From Agelas oroides (lineage: Eukaryota > Porifera > Demospongiae > Agelasida > Agelasidae): 64,000 bases of DNA. A program made the translations under genes and the position numbers. Every line of letters starts with the position of its first letter. Position 1 is the stretch's first letter. This document shows, in pieces, positions 40,360 to 53,888 of the stretch. Location of the stretch: contig OX422192.1 in NCBI GenBank assembly GCA_949130485.1, forward strand, positions 2,980,085 through 3,044,084. Reading direction: 5' to 3'. The notes below the pieces were generated by a model, which did not search any database, had not been told where the DNA came from, and saw nothing but the letters and a program-made list of their open reading frames with translations.

Positions 40360-41610
40360 CTCGACCCGACTCTACCTCACTCAACCACACTCTACCCGGA
40401 ATCTACCTCACTCTACCAGACACTACCCCGACTCTATCTCACTCTACCACACTCTACACTGACGCTACCTCCCTCTACCACACTCTAACCTGGCTCGACC
40501 TGACTCTACTTCACTCTACCACACCCTACCCCGTCTCTACCTCAATCTACCACACTCTACACTGACGCTACCTCACACTACCACACTCTACCCTGGTTCG
40601 AACCGAGTCTAACTCACTCTACCACACTCTACCCTTGCTCGACCCGACTATACCTCACTCTACCCCACCCTACCCAGACTCTACCTCACTCTACCACACT
40701 CTACCCCGACTCTACCTCACTCTACCACACTATACCCCGTCTCTTCCCCACTCTACCACACTCTACCCTGGCTCGACCCGACTCTAACTCACTCTACCAC
40801 ACTCTACCCCAACTCTACCTCACTCTACCCCCACTCTACCTCACTCTACCACACTCTACCCTGGCTAGACCCGACTCTACCTCACTCTACCAAACTCTAC
40901 CCTGGCTCGACTGGACTTTACCTCACTCTACCACACTCTACCATGGCTCGACCCAACTCTACCTCACTCTATCACACTCTACCCTGGCTCTACCCGACTC
41001 TACCTCGCTCTACCACACTCTACCCCGACTCTACCTCACTCTACCACACTCTACCCCAACTCTACCTCACTCTACCACACTCTACACTGACTCTACCTCA
41101 CTCTACCAAACTCTACCCTGGCTCGACTGGACTCTACCTCACTCTACCACACTCTACCCCGACTCTCCCTCACTCTACCACACTCTACCCAGGCTCGATC
41201 CGACTCTACCTCACTCTACCACACTCTACCCTGGCTCTACTAGACTCTACCTCACTCTACCCCACCCTACCCCGACTGTACGTCATTCTACTACACTCAA
41301 TCCCGACTCTACCTCACTCTACCACACTGTATCCTGGCTTGACCCGACTCTAACTCACTCTACCATAGTCTACCCTGGCTCCACCTGACTCTACCTCACT
41401 CTACCACACTCTACCCTGGCTCTACCCGATTCTACCTCACTCTACCACACTCTACCCCGACTCTACCTCACTCTACCACACTCTACCCCGACTCTACCTC
41501 ACTCTACCACACTCAATCCAGGCTCGACCTGACTCTACCTCACTCTACCACACTCTACCCTGGCTCGACCCGACTCTACCTCACTCTACCACACTCTACC
41601 CCGTCTCTAC

Positions 41611-42073
41611 CTCAATCTACCACACTCTACACTGACTCTACCTCACTCTACCACACTCAACCCTGGTTCGATCCGACTCTAACTGACTCTACCACACTCT
41701 ACCCTGGCTCGACCCGACTCTACCGCACTCAACCAAACTCTACCCTGGCTCGACTGGACTCTACCTCACCCTACCACAATCTACCATTGCTCGACCTGAC
41801 TCTACCTCACTCTACCACACTCTACCCCGACTCTACCTCACTATACCACACTCTACCGCGACTCTACCTCACTCTACCACACTCTACCCCGACTCTACCT
41901 CACTCTACCACACTCTACCCCGACTCTACCTCACTCTACCACACTCTACACTGACTCTACCTCTCTCTACCACACTCTACCCTGGTTCGATCCGAGTCTA
42001 ACTCACTCTACCACACACTATCCTGGCTCGACCCAACTCTATTTCACTCTACCACAACCTACCCCGACTCTAC
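41611..42073. repeat. 463-base tandem duplication, first copy
   Basis: The interval starts at CTCAATCTAC and contains GGTTCGATCC, CCATTGCTCGA and CTATTTCA variants, all recurring 463 bases later (41,661 and 42,124; 42,041 and 42,504). The related tract near 61 kb appears to have the motif order once. Confidence 0.86.
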
Positions 42074-42536
42074 CTCAATCTACCACACTCTACACTGACT
42101 CTACCTCACTCTACCACACTCTACCCTGGTTCGATCCGACTCTAACTGACTCTACCACACTCTACCCTGGCTAGACCCGACTCTACCTCACTCTACCAAA
42201 CTCTACCCTGGCTCGACTGGACTCTACCTCACCCTACCACACTCTACCATTGCTCGAGCTGACTCTACCTCACTCTACCACACTCTACCCCGACTCTACC
42301 TCACTATACCACACTCTACCCCGACTCTACCTCACTCTACCACACTCTACCCCGACTCTACCTCACTCTACCACACTCTACCCCGACTCTACCTCACTCT
42401 ACCACACTCTACACTGACTCTACCTCTCTCTACCACACTCTACCCTGGTTCGATCCGAGTATAACTCACTCTACCACACACTATCCTGACTCGACCCAAC
42501 TCTATTTCACTCTACCACAACCTACCCCGACTCTAC
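42074..42536. repeat. 463-base tandem duplication, second copy
   Basis: This is the second copy of the pair. It differs from the first at several positions, for example CTCGAGCTGAC against CTCGACCTGAC near 42,254, and CTGACTCGACC against CTGGCTCGACC near 42,486. It therefore looks somewhat older than the 247- and 596-base pairs. Confidence 0.85.
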
Positions 42537-45000
42537 CTCAATCTACCACACTCTACACTGACTCTACCTCACTCTACCACACTCTACCCTGGTTCGACCC
42601 GAGTCTAACTCACTCTACCATACTCTACCCTGGCTCGACCCGACTCTACCTCACTCTACCACACCCTATCCCGACTCTGCCTTACTGTACCACACTCTCC
42701 CCCGTCTCTACATCACTCTACCACACTCTCCACTGACTCTACCTCACTCTACCACACTCTACCATGGTTCGACCCGACTCTAACTCACTCTACCACACTC
42801 TACCCTGGCTCGACCCGACTCTACCTCACTCTACCACACTCTACCCCGAGTCTATCTCACTCTACCACACTCTACCCCGACTCTACCTAACTCTACCACA
42901 CTCTACGCTGGCTCGACACTACTCTACCTCACTCTACCACACCCTACGTTGGCTCGATCCGACTCTACCTCACTCTACCACACTCTTCCCTGGCTCTACC
43001 CGACTATACCTCACTCTACCACACCCTACCTAGACTCTACCTCACTCTACCACACTCTACCCCGACTCTACCTCACTCTACCACACTCTACCCCGTCTCT
43101 TCCTCACTCTACCACACTCTACCCTGGCTCGACCTGACTCTACCTCACTCTACCACACTTTACCCCAACTCTACCTCACTGTACCCCCACTCTACCTCAC
43201 TCTACCACACTCTAGCCTGGCTAGACCCGACTCTTCCTCACTGTACCAAACTCTACCCTGGCTCGACTGGACTCTGCCTCACTCTACCACACTCTACCAT
43301 GGTTCGACCCGACTCTACCTCACTCTATCACACTCAACCCTGGCTCTACCCGACTCTACCTCACTCTACCACACTCTACCCCGACTCTACCTCACTCTAC
43401 CACACTCTACCCCGACTCTACCTCACTCTACCACACTCTACACTGACTCTACCTCACTCTACCACATTCTACCCTGGTTCAACTCGACTCTTACTCACTC
43501 TACCACACTCTACCCTGGCTCGACCCGACTCTACCTCACTCTACCAAACTCTACGCTGGCTCGACTGGACTCTACCTCACCCTACCGCACTCTACCATGG
43601 CTCGAGCCGACTCTCCCTCACTCTATCACACTCTACCTTGGCTCTACCCGACTCTACCTCACTCTACCACACCCTACCCAGACTCTACCTCACTCTACCA
43701 CACTCTACCCCGACTCTACCTCACTCTACCATACTCTACCCAGCCTCGATCCGACTCTACCTCACTCTACCCCACTCTACCCTGGCTCTACCCGACTCTA
43801 CCTCACTCTACCCCATCCTACCCCGACTCTGCCTCATTCTACTACACTCAATCCAGACTCTACCTCACTCTACCACACTGTACCCTGGCTCGACCCGACT
43901 CTACCTCACTCTACCACACTCTACCCTGGCTTTACCCGACTCTACCTCACTCTACCACACTCTACCCCGGCTCTACCTCACTCTATGACACTCTACCCCG
44001 ACTCTACCTCACTCTACCACACTCTATCCAGGCTCGACCCGACTCTACCTCACTCTACCACACTCTACCCTGGATCGACCCGACTCTACCTCACTCTATC
44101 ACACTCTACCCTGGCTCTACCCGACTCTACCTCACTCTACCACACTCTACCCCGACTCTACCTCACTCTACCACACTCTATACTGACTCTACCTCACTCT
44201 ACCACACTCTACCCTGACTCTACTTCACTCTACCACACTCTACCCTGGTTCGACCCGAGTCTAACTCACTCTACCACATTCTACCGTGGCTCGACCTGAC
44301 TCTACCTCACTCTACCACACCCTACCCTGGCTCTACCCGACTATACCTCATTCTACCACACACTACCCAGACTCTACCTCACTCTACTACACTCTACATT
44401 TGCTCGACCCGACTCTACCTCACTCTACCACACTCTATTCTGGCTCTACCCGACTATACCTTACTCTACCACACCCTACCCAGACTCTACCTCACTCTAC
44501 CACACTCTACCCCGTCTCTTGCTCCCTCTACCACACTCTACCCTGGCTCGACCCGACTCTACTTCACTCTACCACACCCTACCCCGACTCTACCTCACTC
44601 TACAACACTCTACACCGTCTCTACCTCAATCTGCCACACTGTACACTTACTCTACCTCACTCTACCACGCTCTACCCTGGTTCGACCCGAGTCTAACTCA
44701 CTCTACCACACTCTACCCTGGCTCGACACGACTCTACTTCACTCTACCACACCTTACCCCGACTCTATCTCACTCTACCACACTCTACCCCAAGTCTACC
44801 TCACTCTACCACACTCCACACTGACGCTACCTCTCTCTACCACACTCTACCCTGGCTCGACCCTACTCTACCTCACTGTACCAAACTCTACCTTGACTCG
44901 TCCCGACTCTACCTCACTCTACCAAACTCTACCCTAGCTCGACTGGACTCTACCTCACTCTACCACACTCTACCCTTGCTCTACCCAACTCTACCTCACT

Positions 45001-46305
45001 CTACCTCAATCTACCCCGACTCTACCTCACTCTACCACACTCTACCCTGGCTCGACCCGACTATACCTCACTCTACCACACCCTACCCAGACTCTACCTC
45101 ACTCTACCACACTCTAACCCGACTCTACCTCACTCTACCACACTCTACCCCGTCTGCTCCTCACTCTACCACACTCTACCCTGGCTCGACCCGACTCTAC
45201 CTCACTCTACCACACTCTACCCCAAATCTACCTCACTCTACCCCGACTCTACCTCACTCTACCACACTCTACCCTGGCTAGACCCGGCTCTACCTCACTC
45301 TACCAAACTCTACCATGGCTCGACTGGACTCTACCTCACTCTACCACACTCTACCATGGCTCGACCCTACTCTACCTCACTCTATGACACTCTACCCTGG
45401 CTCTACCCGACTCTACCTCACTCTACCACACTCTACCCCGACTCTACCTCACTCAACCACAATCTACCCCAACTCTACCTCACTCTACCACACTCTACAC
45501 TGACTCTACCTCACTCTACCACACTCTACCCTGGCTCCACCTGTCTCTACCTCATTCTACCACACTCTACCCTGGCTCTGCCCGACTCTACCTCACTCTA
45601 CCACACTCTACCCCGACTCTACCTCACTCTACCACACTCTACCCCGACTCTACCTCACTCTACCACACTCTACCCCAACTCTACCTCACTCTACCACACT
45701 CTACACTGACTCTACCTCACTCTACAACACTCTACCCTGGCTCCACCTGACTCTACCTCATTCTACCACACTCTACCCTGGGTCTACCCGACTGTACTTC
45801 ACTCTACCACACTCTACCCCGACTCTACCTCACTCTACCACACTCTACCCCGACTCTACCTCATTCTACCACACTCTACCCTGGCTCTACCCGACTCTAC
45901 CTCACTCTACCACACTCTACCCCGACTCTACCTCACTCTACCACACTCTACCCCGACTCTACCTCTCTCTACCACACTCTATCCAGGCTCGACCCGACTC
46001 TACCTCACTCTACCACACTCTACCCTGGCTCGACCCGACTCTACCTCATTCTACCACACTGTGCCCTGGCTCTACCCAACTCTACCTCACTCTACCCCAC
46101 TCTACCCCGACTCTACCTCACTCTACCACACTCTACCCTGCCTCGACCCGACTCTACCTCACTCTACCACACTGTACCCTGGCTCAACCCGACTCTACCT
46201 CACTCTACCCCACCTTACCCCGACTCTACCTCACTCTACTACACTCAACCACGACTCTACCTCACTCTACCTCAATCTACCACGACTCTACCTCACTCTA
46301 CCACA
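45001..46305. repeat. Satellite segment of plain 31-base runs
   Basis: There is no gene. The paired CCATGGCTCGAC variants near 45,314 and 45,355 match those at 19,541/19,582, 36,057/36,098 and 56,969/57,010. Between 45,400 and 46,000 most units are the plain 31-base form. A GTGCCCTGG module starts near 46,060 and has a counterpart at 51,988 (offset 5,927). Confidence 0.87.
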
Positions 46306-47991
46306 CTCTACCCCTACTCTACCTCACTCTACCACACTCTACACTGACTCTACTTCACTCTACCACACTCTACCCTGGTTCGACCTGAGTCTAACTCACT
46401 CTACCACACTCTACCCTGGCTCGACCCGACTCTACCTCACTCTACCACACTCTACCCTGGCTCTACCCGACTATACCTCACTCTACCACACCCTACCCAG
46501 ACTTTACCTCACTCTACTACACTCTACGTTGGCTCAACCCGACTCTACCTCACTCTACCCGACTATACCTTACTCTACCACACCCTACCCAGACTCTACC
46601 TCACTCTACCACACTCTAACCCGACTCTGCCTCACTCTACCACACTCTACCCCGACTCTTCCTCACTCTACCACAGTCTACCCTGGCTCGACCCGACTCC
46701 ACCTCACTCTTCCACACTCTACCCCAACTCTACCTCACTCTACCCCCACTCTACCTCATTCTACCACACTCTACCCTGGCTCGACCTGACTCTACCTCAC
46801 TCTACCAAACTCTACTTCACTCTACCACACTCTACCCTGGTTCGACCTGAGTCTAACTCACTCTACCACACTCTACCCTGGCTCGACCCGACTCTACCTC
46901 ACTCTACCACACTCTACCCTGGCTCTACCCGACTATACCTCACTCTACCACACCCTACCCAGACTCTACCTCACTCTACTACACTCTACGTTGGCTAAAC
47001 CCGACTCTACCTCACTCTACCCGACTATACCTTACTCTACCACACCCTACCCAGACTCTACCTCACTCTACCACACTCTAACCCGACTCTACCTCACTCT
47101 ACCACACTCTACCCTGACTCTTCCTCACTCTACCACAGTCTACCCTGGCTCGACCCGACTCCACCTCACTCTTCCACACTCTACCCCAACTCTACCTCAC
47201 TCTACCCCCACTCTACCTCATTCTACCACACTCTACCCTGGCTCGACGTGACTCTACCTCACTCTACCAAACTCTACTTCACTCTACCACACTCTACCCT
47301 GGTTCGACCCGAGTCTAACTCACTCTACCACATTCTACCCTGACTCGACCCGACTCTACCTCACTCTACCACACTCTACCCTGACTCTACCCGACTATAC
47401 CTCACTCTACCACACCCTACCCAGATTCTACCTCACTCTACTACACTCTACGTTGGCTCGACCCGACTCTACCTCACTCTACCACACTCTACCCTGGCTC
47501 TACCCGAATATACCTTACTCTACCACACCCTACCCAGACTCCACCTCACTCTACAACACTCTACCCTGACTCTACCTCACTCTACCACACTCTACCCCGA
47601 CTCTTCCTCACTCTACCACAGTCTACCCTGGCTCGACACGACTCCACCTCACTCTACCACACTCTACCCCAACTCTACCTCACTCTACCCCCACTCTACC
47701 TTATTCTACCACACTCAACCCTGGCTCGACCTGACTCTACCTCACTCTACCAAACTCTACCCTAGCTCGACTGGACTCTACCTCACTCTACCACACTCTA
47801 CCCTGGCTCAACCCGACTATTCCTCACTCTACCACACTCTACCCTGTCTTGACCCGACTCTACCTCACTCTACTACACTCTACCCCGACTCTTCCTCACT
47901 CTAGTACACTCTACCCCGATTCTACCTCACTCTTCCACACTCTACCCTGGCTCGACCCTACTCTACCTCACTCTACCACACTCTACCTTGA
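46306..47991. repeat. 1,686-base tandem repeat, first copy
   Basis: The interval starts at CTCTACCCCTACTC. The variant CTACGTTGGCTCG at 47,451 (its CGTT) recurs at 49,137, and the stretch at 46,991-47,251 recurs at 48,677-48,937, all at offset 1,686. Internally it is itself made of two related halves, each containing a CACAGTCTACC module and a TACGTTGGCT module. Confidence 0.92.
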
Positions 47992-49671
47992 CTCTACCCC
48001 TACTCTACCTCACTCTACCACACTCTACACTGACTCTACTTCACTCTACCACACTCTACCCTGGTTCGACCTGAGTCTAACTCACTCTACCACACTCTAC
48101 CCTGGCTCGACCCGACTCTACCTCACTCTACCACACTCTACCCTGGCTCTACCCGACTATACCTCACTCTACCACACCCTACCCAGACTTTACCTCACTC
48201 TACTACACTCTACGTTGGCTCAACCCGACTCTACCTCACTCTACCCGACTATACCTTACTCTACCACACCCTACCCAGACTCTACCTCACTCTACCACAC
48301 TCTAACCCGACTCTGCCTCACTCTACCACACTCTACCCCGACTCTTCCTCACTCTACCACAGTCTACCCTGGCTCGACCCGACTCCACCTCACTCTTCCA
48401 CACTCTACCCCAACTCTACCTCACTCTACCCCCACTCTACCTCATTCTACCACACTCTACCCTGGCTCGACCTGACTCTACCTCACTCTACCAAACTCTA
48501 CTTCACTCTACCACACTCTACCCTGGTTCGACCTGAGTCTAACTCACTCTACCACACTCTACCCTGGCTCGACCCGACTCTACCTCACTCTACCACACTC
48601 TACCCTGGCTCTACCCGACTATACCTCACTCTACCACACCCTACCCAGACTCTACCTCACTCTACTACACTCTACGTTGGCTAAACCCGACTCTACCTCA
48701 CTCTACCCGACTATACCTTACTCTACCACACCCTACCCAGACTCTACCTCACTCTACCACACTCTAACCCGACTCTACCTCACTCTACCACACTCTACCC
48801 TGACTCTTCCTCACTCTACCACAGTCTACCCTGGCTCGACCCGACTCCACCTCACTCTTCCACACTCTACCCCAACTCTACCTCACTCTACTCCCACTCT
48901 ACCTCATTCTACCACACTCTACCCTGGCTCGACGTGACTCTACCTCACTCTACCAAACTCTACTTCACTCTACCACACTCTACCCTGGTTCGACCCGAGT
49001 CTAACTCACTCTACCACATTCTACCCTGACTCGACCCGACTCTACCTCACTCTACCACACTCTACCCTGACTCTACCCGACTATACCTCACTCTACCACA
49101 CCCTACCCAGATTCTACCTCACTCTACTACACTCTACGTTGGCTCGACCCGACTCTACCTCACTCTACCACACTCTACCCTGGCTCTACCCGAATATACC
49201 TTACTCTACCACACCCTACCCAGACTCCACCTCACTCTACAACACTCTACCCCGACTCTACCTCACTCTACCACACTCTACCCCGACTCTTCCTCACACA
49301 GTCTGCCCTGGCTCGACACGACTCCACCTCACTCTACCACACTCTACCCCAACTCTACCTCACTCTACCCCCACTCTACCTTATTCTACCACACTCAACC
49401 CTGGCTCGACCTGACTCTACCTCACTCTACCAAACTCTACCCTAGCTCGACTGGACTCTACCTCACTCTACCACACTCTACTTTGGCTCAACCCGACTAT
49501 TCCTCACTCTACCACACTCTACCCTGTCTTGACCCGACTCTACCTCACTCTACTACACTCTACCCCGACTCTTCCTCACTCTACTACACTCTACCCCGAT
49601 TCTACCTCACTCTTCCACACTCTACCCTGGCTCGACCCTACTCTACCTCACTCTACCACACTCTACCTTGA
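47992..49671. repeat. 1,686-base tandem repeat, second copy (6 bases shorter)
   Basis: This is the second copy. The junction at about 47,992 joins CTACCTTGA directly to CTCTACCCCTACTC. Differences I saw are C to T at 48,892, a CCCTGA to CCCCGA change near 49,250, and a loss of 6 bases near 49,296 that removes part of a block. After that loss the offset is 1,680 (47,849 and 49,529). Loss of 6 bases is unusual here because most length changes are whole blocks or units. Confidence 0.92.
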
Positions 49672-52600
49672 CTCGACCCGACTCTACCTCACTCTACCAC
49701 ACTCTACCCGGAATCTACCTCACTCTACCAGACACTACCCCGACTCTATCTCACTCTACCACACTCTACACTGACGCTACCTCCCTCTACCACACTCTAA
49801 CCTGGCTCGACCTGACTCTACTTCACTCTACCACACCCTACCCCGTCTCTACCTCAATCTACCACACTCTACACTGACGCTACCTTACACTACCACACTC
49901 TACCCTGGTTCGACCCGAGTCTAACTCACTCTACCACACTCTACCCTGGCTCGACCCGACTATACCTCACTCTACCCCACCCTACCTAGACTCTACCACA
50001 CTCTACCCCAACTCTACCTCACTCTACCACACTCTACACTGACTCTACCTCACTCTACCACACTCTACCCCGACTCAACCTAACTCTACCACACTCTACG
50101 CTGGCTCGACACTACTCTACCTCACTCTACCACACACTACGTTGGCTCCACCAGACTCTACCTCACTCTACCACACTCTTCCCTGGCTCTACCCGACTAT
50201 ACCTCACTCTACCACACCCTACCTAGACTCTACCTCACTCTACCACACTCTACCCCGACTCTACCTCACTCTACCACACTCTACCCCGACTCTACCTCAC
50301 TCTACCACACTCTACCCCGACTCTACCTCATTCTACCACACTCTACCCTGGCTCTACCCGACTCTACCTCACTCTACCACACTCTACCCCGACTCTACCT
50401 CACTCTACCACACTCTACCCCGACTCTACCTCTCTCTACCACACTCTATCCAGGCTTGACCCGACTCTACCTCACTCTACCACACTCTACCCTGGCTCGA
50501 CCCGACTCTACCTCATTCTACCACACTGTGCCCTGGCTCTACCCAACTCTACCTCACTCTACCCCACTCTACCCCGACTCTACCTCACTCTACCACACTC
50601 TACCCTGCCTCGACCCGACTCTACCTCACTCTACCACACTGTACCCTGGCTCAACCCGACTCTACCTCACTCTACCCCACCTTACCCCGACTCTACCTCA
50701 CTCTACTACACTCAACCCCGACTCTACCTCACTCTACCTCAATCTACCACGACTCTACCTCACTCTACCACACTCTACCCCTACTCTACCTCACTCTACC
50801 ACACTCTACACTGACTCTACTTCACTCTACCACACTCTACCCTGGTTCGACCTGAGTCTAACTCACTCTACCACACTCTACCCTGGCTCGACCCGACTCT
50901 ACCTCACTCTACCACACTCTACCCTGGCTCTACCCGACTATACCTCACTCTACCACACCCTACCCAGACTTTACCTCACTCTACTACACTCTACGTTGGC
51001 TCAACCCGACTCTACCTCACTCTACCCGACTATACCTTACTCTACCACACCCTACCCAGACTCTACCTCACTCTACCACACTCTAACCCGACTCTACCTC
51101 ACTCTACCACACTCTACCCTGACTCTTCCTCACTCTACCACAGTCTACCCTGGCTCGACCCGACTCCACCTCACTCTTCCACACTCTACCCCAACTCTAC
51201 CTCACTCTACCCCCACTCTACCTCATTCTACCACACTCTACCCTGGCTCGACCTGACTCTACCTCACTCTACCAAACTCTACTTCACTCTACCACACTCT
51301 ACCCTGGTTCGACCCGAGTCTAACTCACTCTACCACATTCTACCCTGGCTCGACCCGACTCTACCTCACTCTACCACACTCTACCCTGGCTCAACCCGAC
51401 TATTCCTCACTGTACCACACTCTACCCTGTCTTGACCCGACTCTACCTCACTCTACTACACTCTACCCCGACTCTTCCTCACTCTACTACACTCTACCCC
51501 AACTCTACCTCACTCTACCCCCACTCTACCTCATTCTACCACATTCTACCCTGGCTCGACCTGAGTCTACCTCACTCTACCAAACTCTACCCTAGCTCGA
51601 CTGGACTCTACCTCACTCTACCACACTCTACCCTGGCTCCACCTGACTCTACCTCATTCTACCACACTCTACCCTGGCTCTACCCGACTCTACTTCACTC
51701 TACCACACTCTACCCCGACTCTACCTCACTCTACCACACTCTACCCCGACTCTACCTCACTCTACCACACTCTACCCCGACTCTACCTCATTCTACCACA
51801 CTCTACCCTGGCTCTACCCGACTCTACCTCACTCTACCGCACTCTATCCCGACTCTACCTCACTCTACCACACTCTACCCCGACTCTACCTCTCTCTACC
51901 ACCCTCTATCCAGGCTCGACCCGACTCTACCTCACTCTACCACACTCTACCCTGGCTCGACCCGACTCTACCTCATTCTACCACACTGTGCCCTGGTTCT
52001 ACCCAACTCTACCTCACTCTACCCCACTCTACCCCGACTCTACCTCACTCTACCACACTCTACCCTGCCTCGACCCGACTCTACCTCACTCTACCACACT
52101 GTACCCTGGCTCAACCCGACTCTACCTCACTCTACCCCACCTTACCCCGACTCTACCTCACTCTACTACACTCAACCACGACTCTACCTCACTCTACCTC
52201 AATCTACCACGACTCTACCTCACTCTACCACACTCTACCCCTACTCTACCTCACTCTACCACACTCTACACTGACTCTACTTCACTCTACCACACTCTAC
52301 CCTTGTTCGACCTGAGTCTAACTCACTCTACCACACTCTACCCTGGCTCGACCCGACTCTACCTCACTCTACCACACTCTACCCTGGCTCTACCCGACTA
52401 TACCTCACTCTACCACACCCTACCCAGACTTTACCTCACTCTACTACACTCTACGTTGGCTCAACCCGACTCTACCTCACTCTACCCCACTATACCTTAC
52501 TCTACCACACCCTACCCCGACTCTACCTCACTCTACCACACTCTAACCCGACTCTGGCTCACTCTACCACACTCTACCCCGACTCTTCCTCACTCTACCA

Positions 52601-53888
52601 CAGTCTACCCTGGCTCGACACGACTCCACCTCACTCTTCCACACTCTACCCCAACTCTACCTCACTCTACCCCCACTCTACCTCATTCTACCACACTCTA
52701 CCCTGGCTCGACCTGACTCTACCTCACTCTACCAAACTCTACTTCACTCTACCACACTCTACCCTGGTTCGACCTGAGTCTAACTCACTCTACCACACTC
52801 TTCCCTGGCTCGACCCGACTCTACCTCACTCTACCACACTCTACCCTGGCTCTACCCGACTATACCTCACTCTACCACACCCTACCCAGACTCTACCTCA
52901 CTCTACTACACTCTAACCCGACTCTGGCTCACTCTACCACACTCTACCCCGACTCTACCTCACTCTACCACACTCTAACCCGACTCTACCTCACTCTACC
53001 ACACTCTACCCTGACTCTTCCTCACTCTACCACAGTCTACCCTGGCTCGACCCGACTCCACCTCACTCTTCCACACTCTACCCCAACTCTACCTCACTCT
53101 ACCCCCACTCTACCTCATTCTACCACACTCTACCCTGGCTCGACGTGACTCTACCTCACTCTACCAAACTCTACTTCCCTCTACCACACTCTACCCTGGT
53201 TCGACCCGAGTCTAACTCACTCTACCACATTCTACCCTGACTCGACCCGACTCTACCTCACTCTACCACACTCTACCCTGACTCTACCCGACTATACCTC
53301 ACTCTACCACACCCTACCCAGATTCTACCTCACTCTACTACACTCTACGTTGGCTCGACCCGACTTTACCTCACTCTACCACACTCTACCCTGTCTCTAC
53401 CCGAATATACCTTACTCTACCACACCCTACCCAGACTCCACCTCACTCTACAACACTCTACCCCGACTCTACCTCACTCTACCACACTCTACCCCGACTC
53501 TTCCTCACTCTACCACAGTCTACCCTGGCTCGACACGACTCCACCTCACTCTACCACACTCTACCCCAACTCTACCTCACTCTAACCCCACTCTACCTTA
53601 TTCTACCACACTCAACCCTGGCTCGACCTGACTCTACCTCACTCTACCAAACTCTACCCTAGCTCGACTGGACTCTACCTCACTCTACCACACTCTACCC
53701 TGGCTCAACCCGACTATTCCTCACTCTACCACACTCTACCCTGTCTTGACCCGACTCTACCTCACTCTACTACACTCTACCCCGACTCTTCCTCACTCTA
53801 CTACACTCTACTCCGATTCTACCTCACTCTTCCACACTCTACCCTGGCTCGACCCTACTCTACCTCACTCTACCACACTCTACCTTGA
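49672..53888. repeat. Right-half higher-order repeat of about 4.2 kb, first copy
   Basis: There is no gene. Landmarks at 49,139, 49,529 and 49,668 recur at 53,350, 53,746 and 53,885 (offsets 4,211-4,217), and 50,142-50,459 recurs at 54,431-54,748 (offset 4,289). The interval includes plain 31-base runs at 50,240-50,430, a GTGCCCTGG module near 50,530 and another near 51,988. The boundary is placed where the 1,686-base pair ends. Confidence 0.86.

Larger units (their letters stand above)
40217..45000. repeat. Right-half higher-order block, first copy
   Basis: There is no gene. This block returns at the end of the window. Positions 40,356 and 40,943 match 59,100 and 59,687 (offset 18,744); 42,764 and 43,299 match 61,673 and 62,208 (18,909); 44,286 matches 63,264 (18,978); and 44,972 matches 63,981 (19,009). 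It contains a 463-base tandem duplication. Around 43,299-44,217 it carries modules related to copies A-E, including the palindrome GGCTCGAGCC at 43,599, but the CCGCGG landmark is missing at the place where it would be expected near 44,950. Confidence 0.88.
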
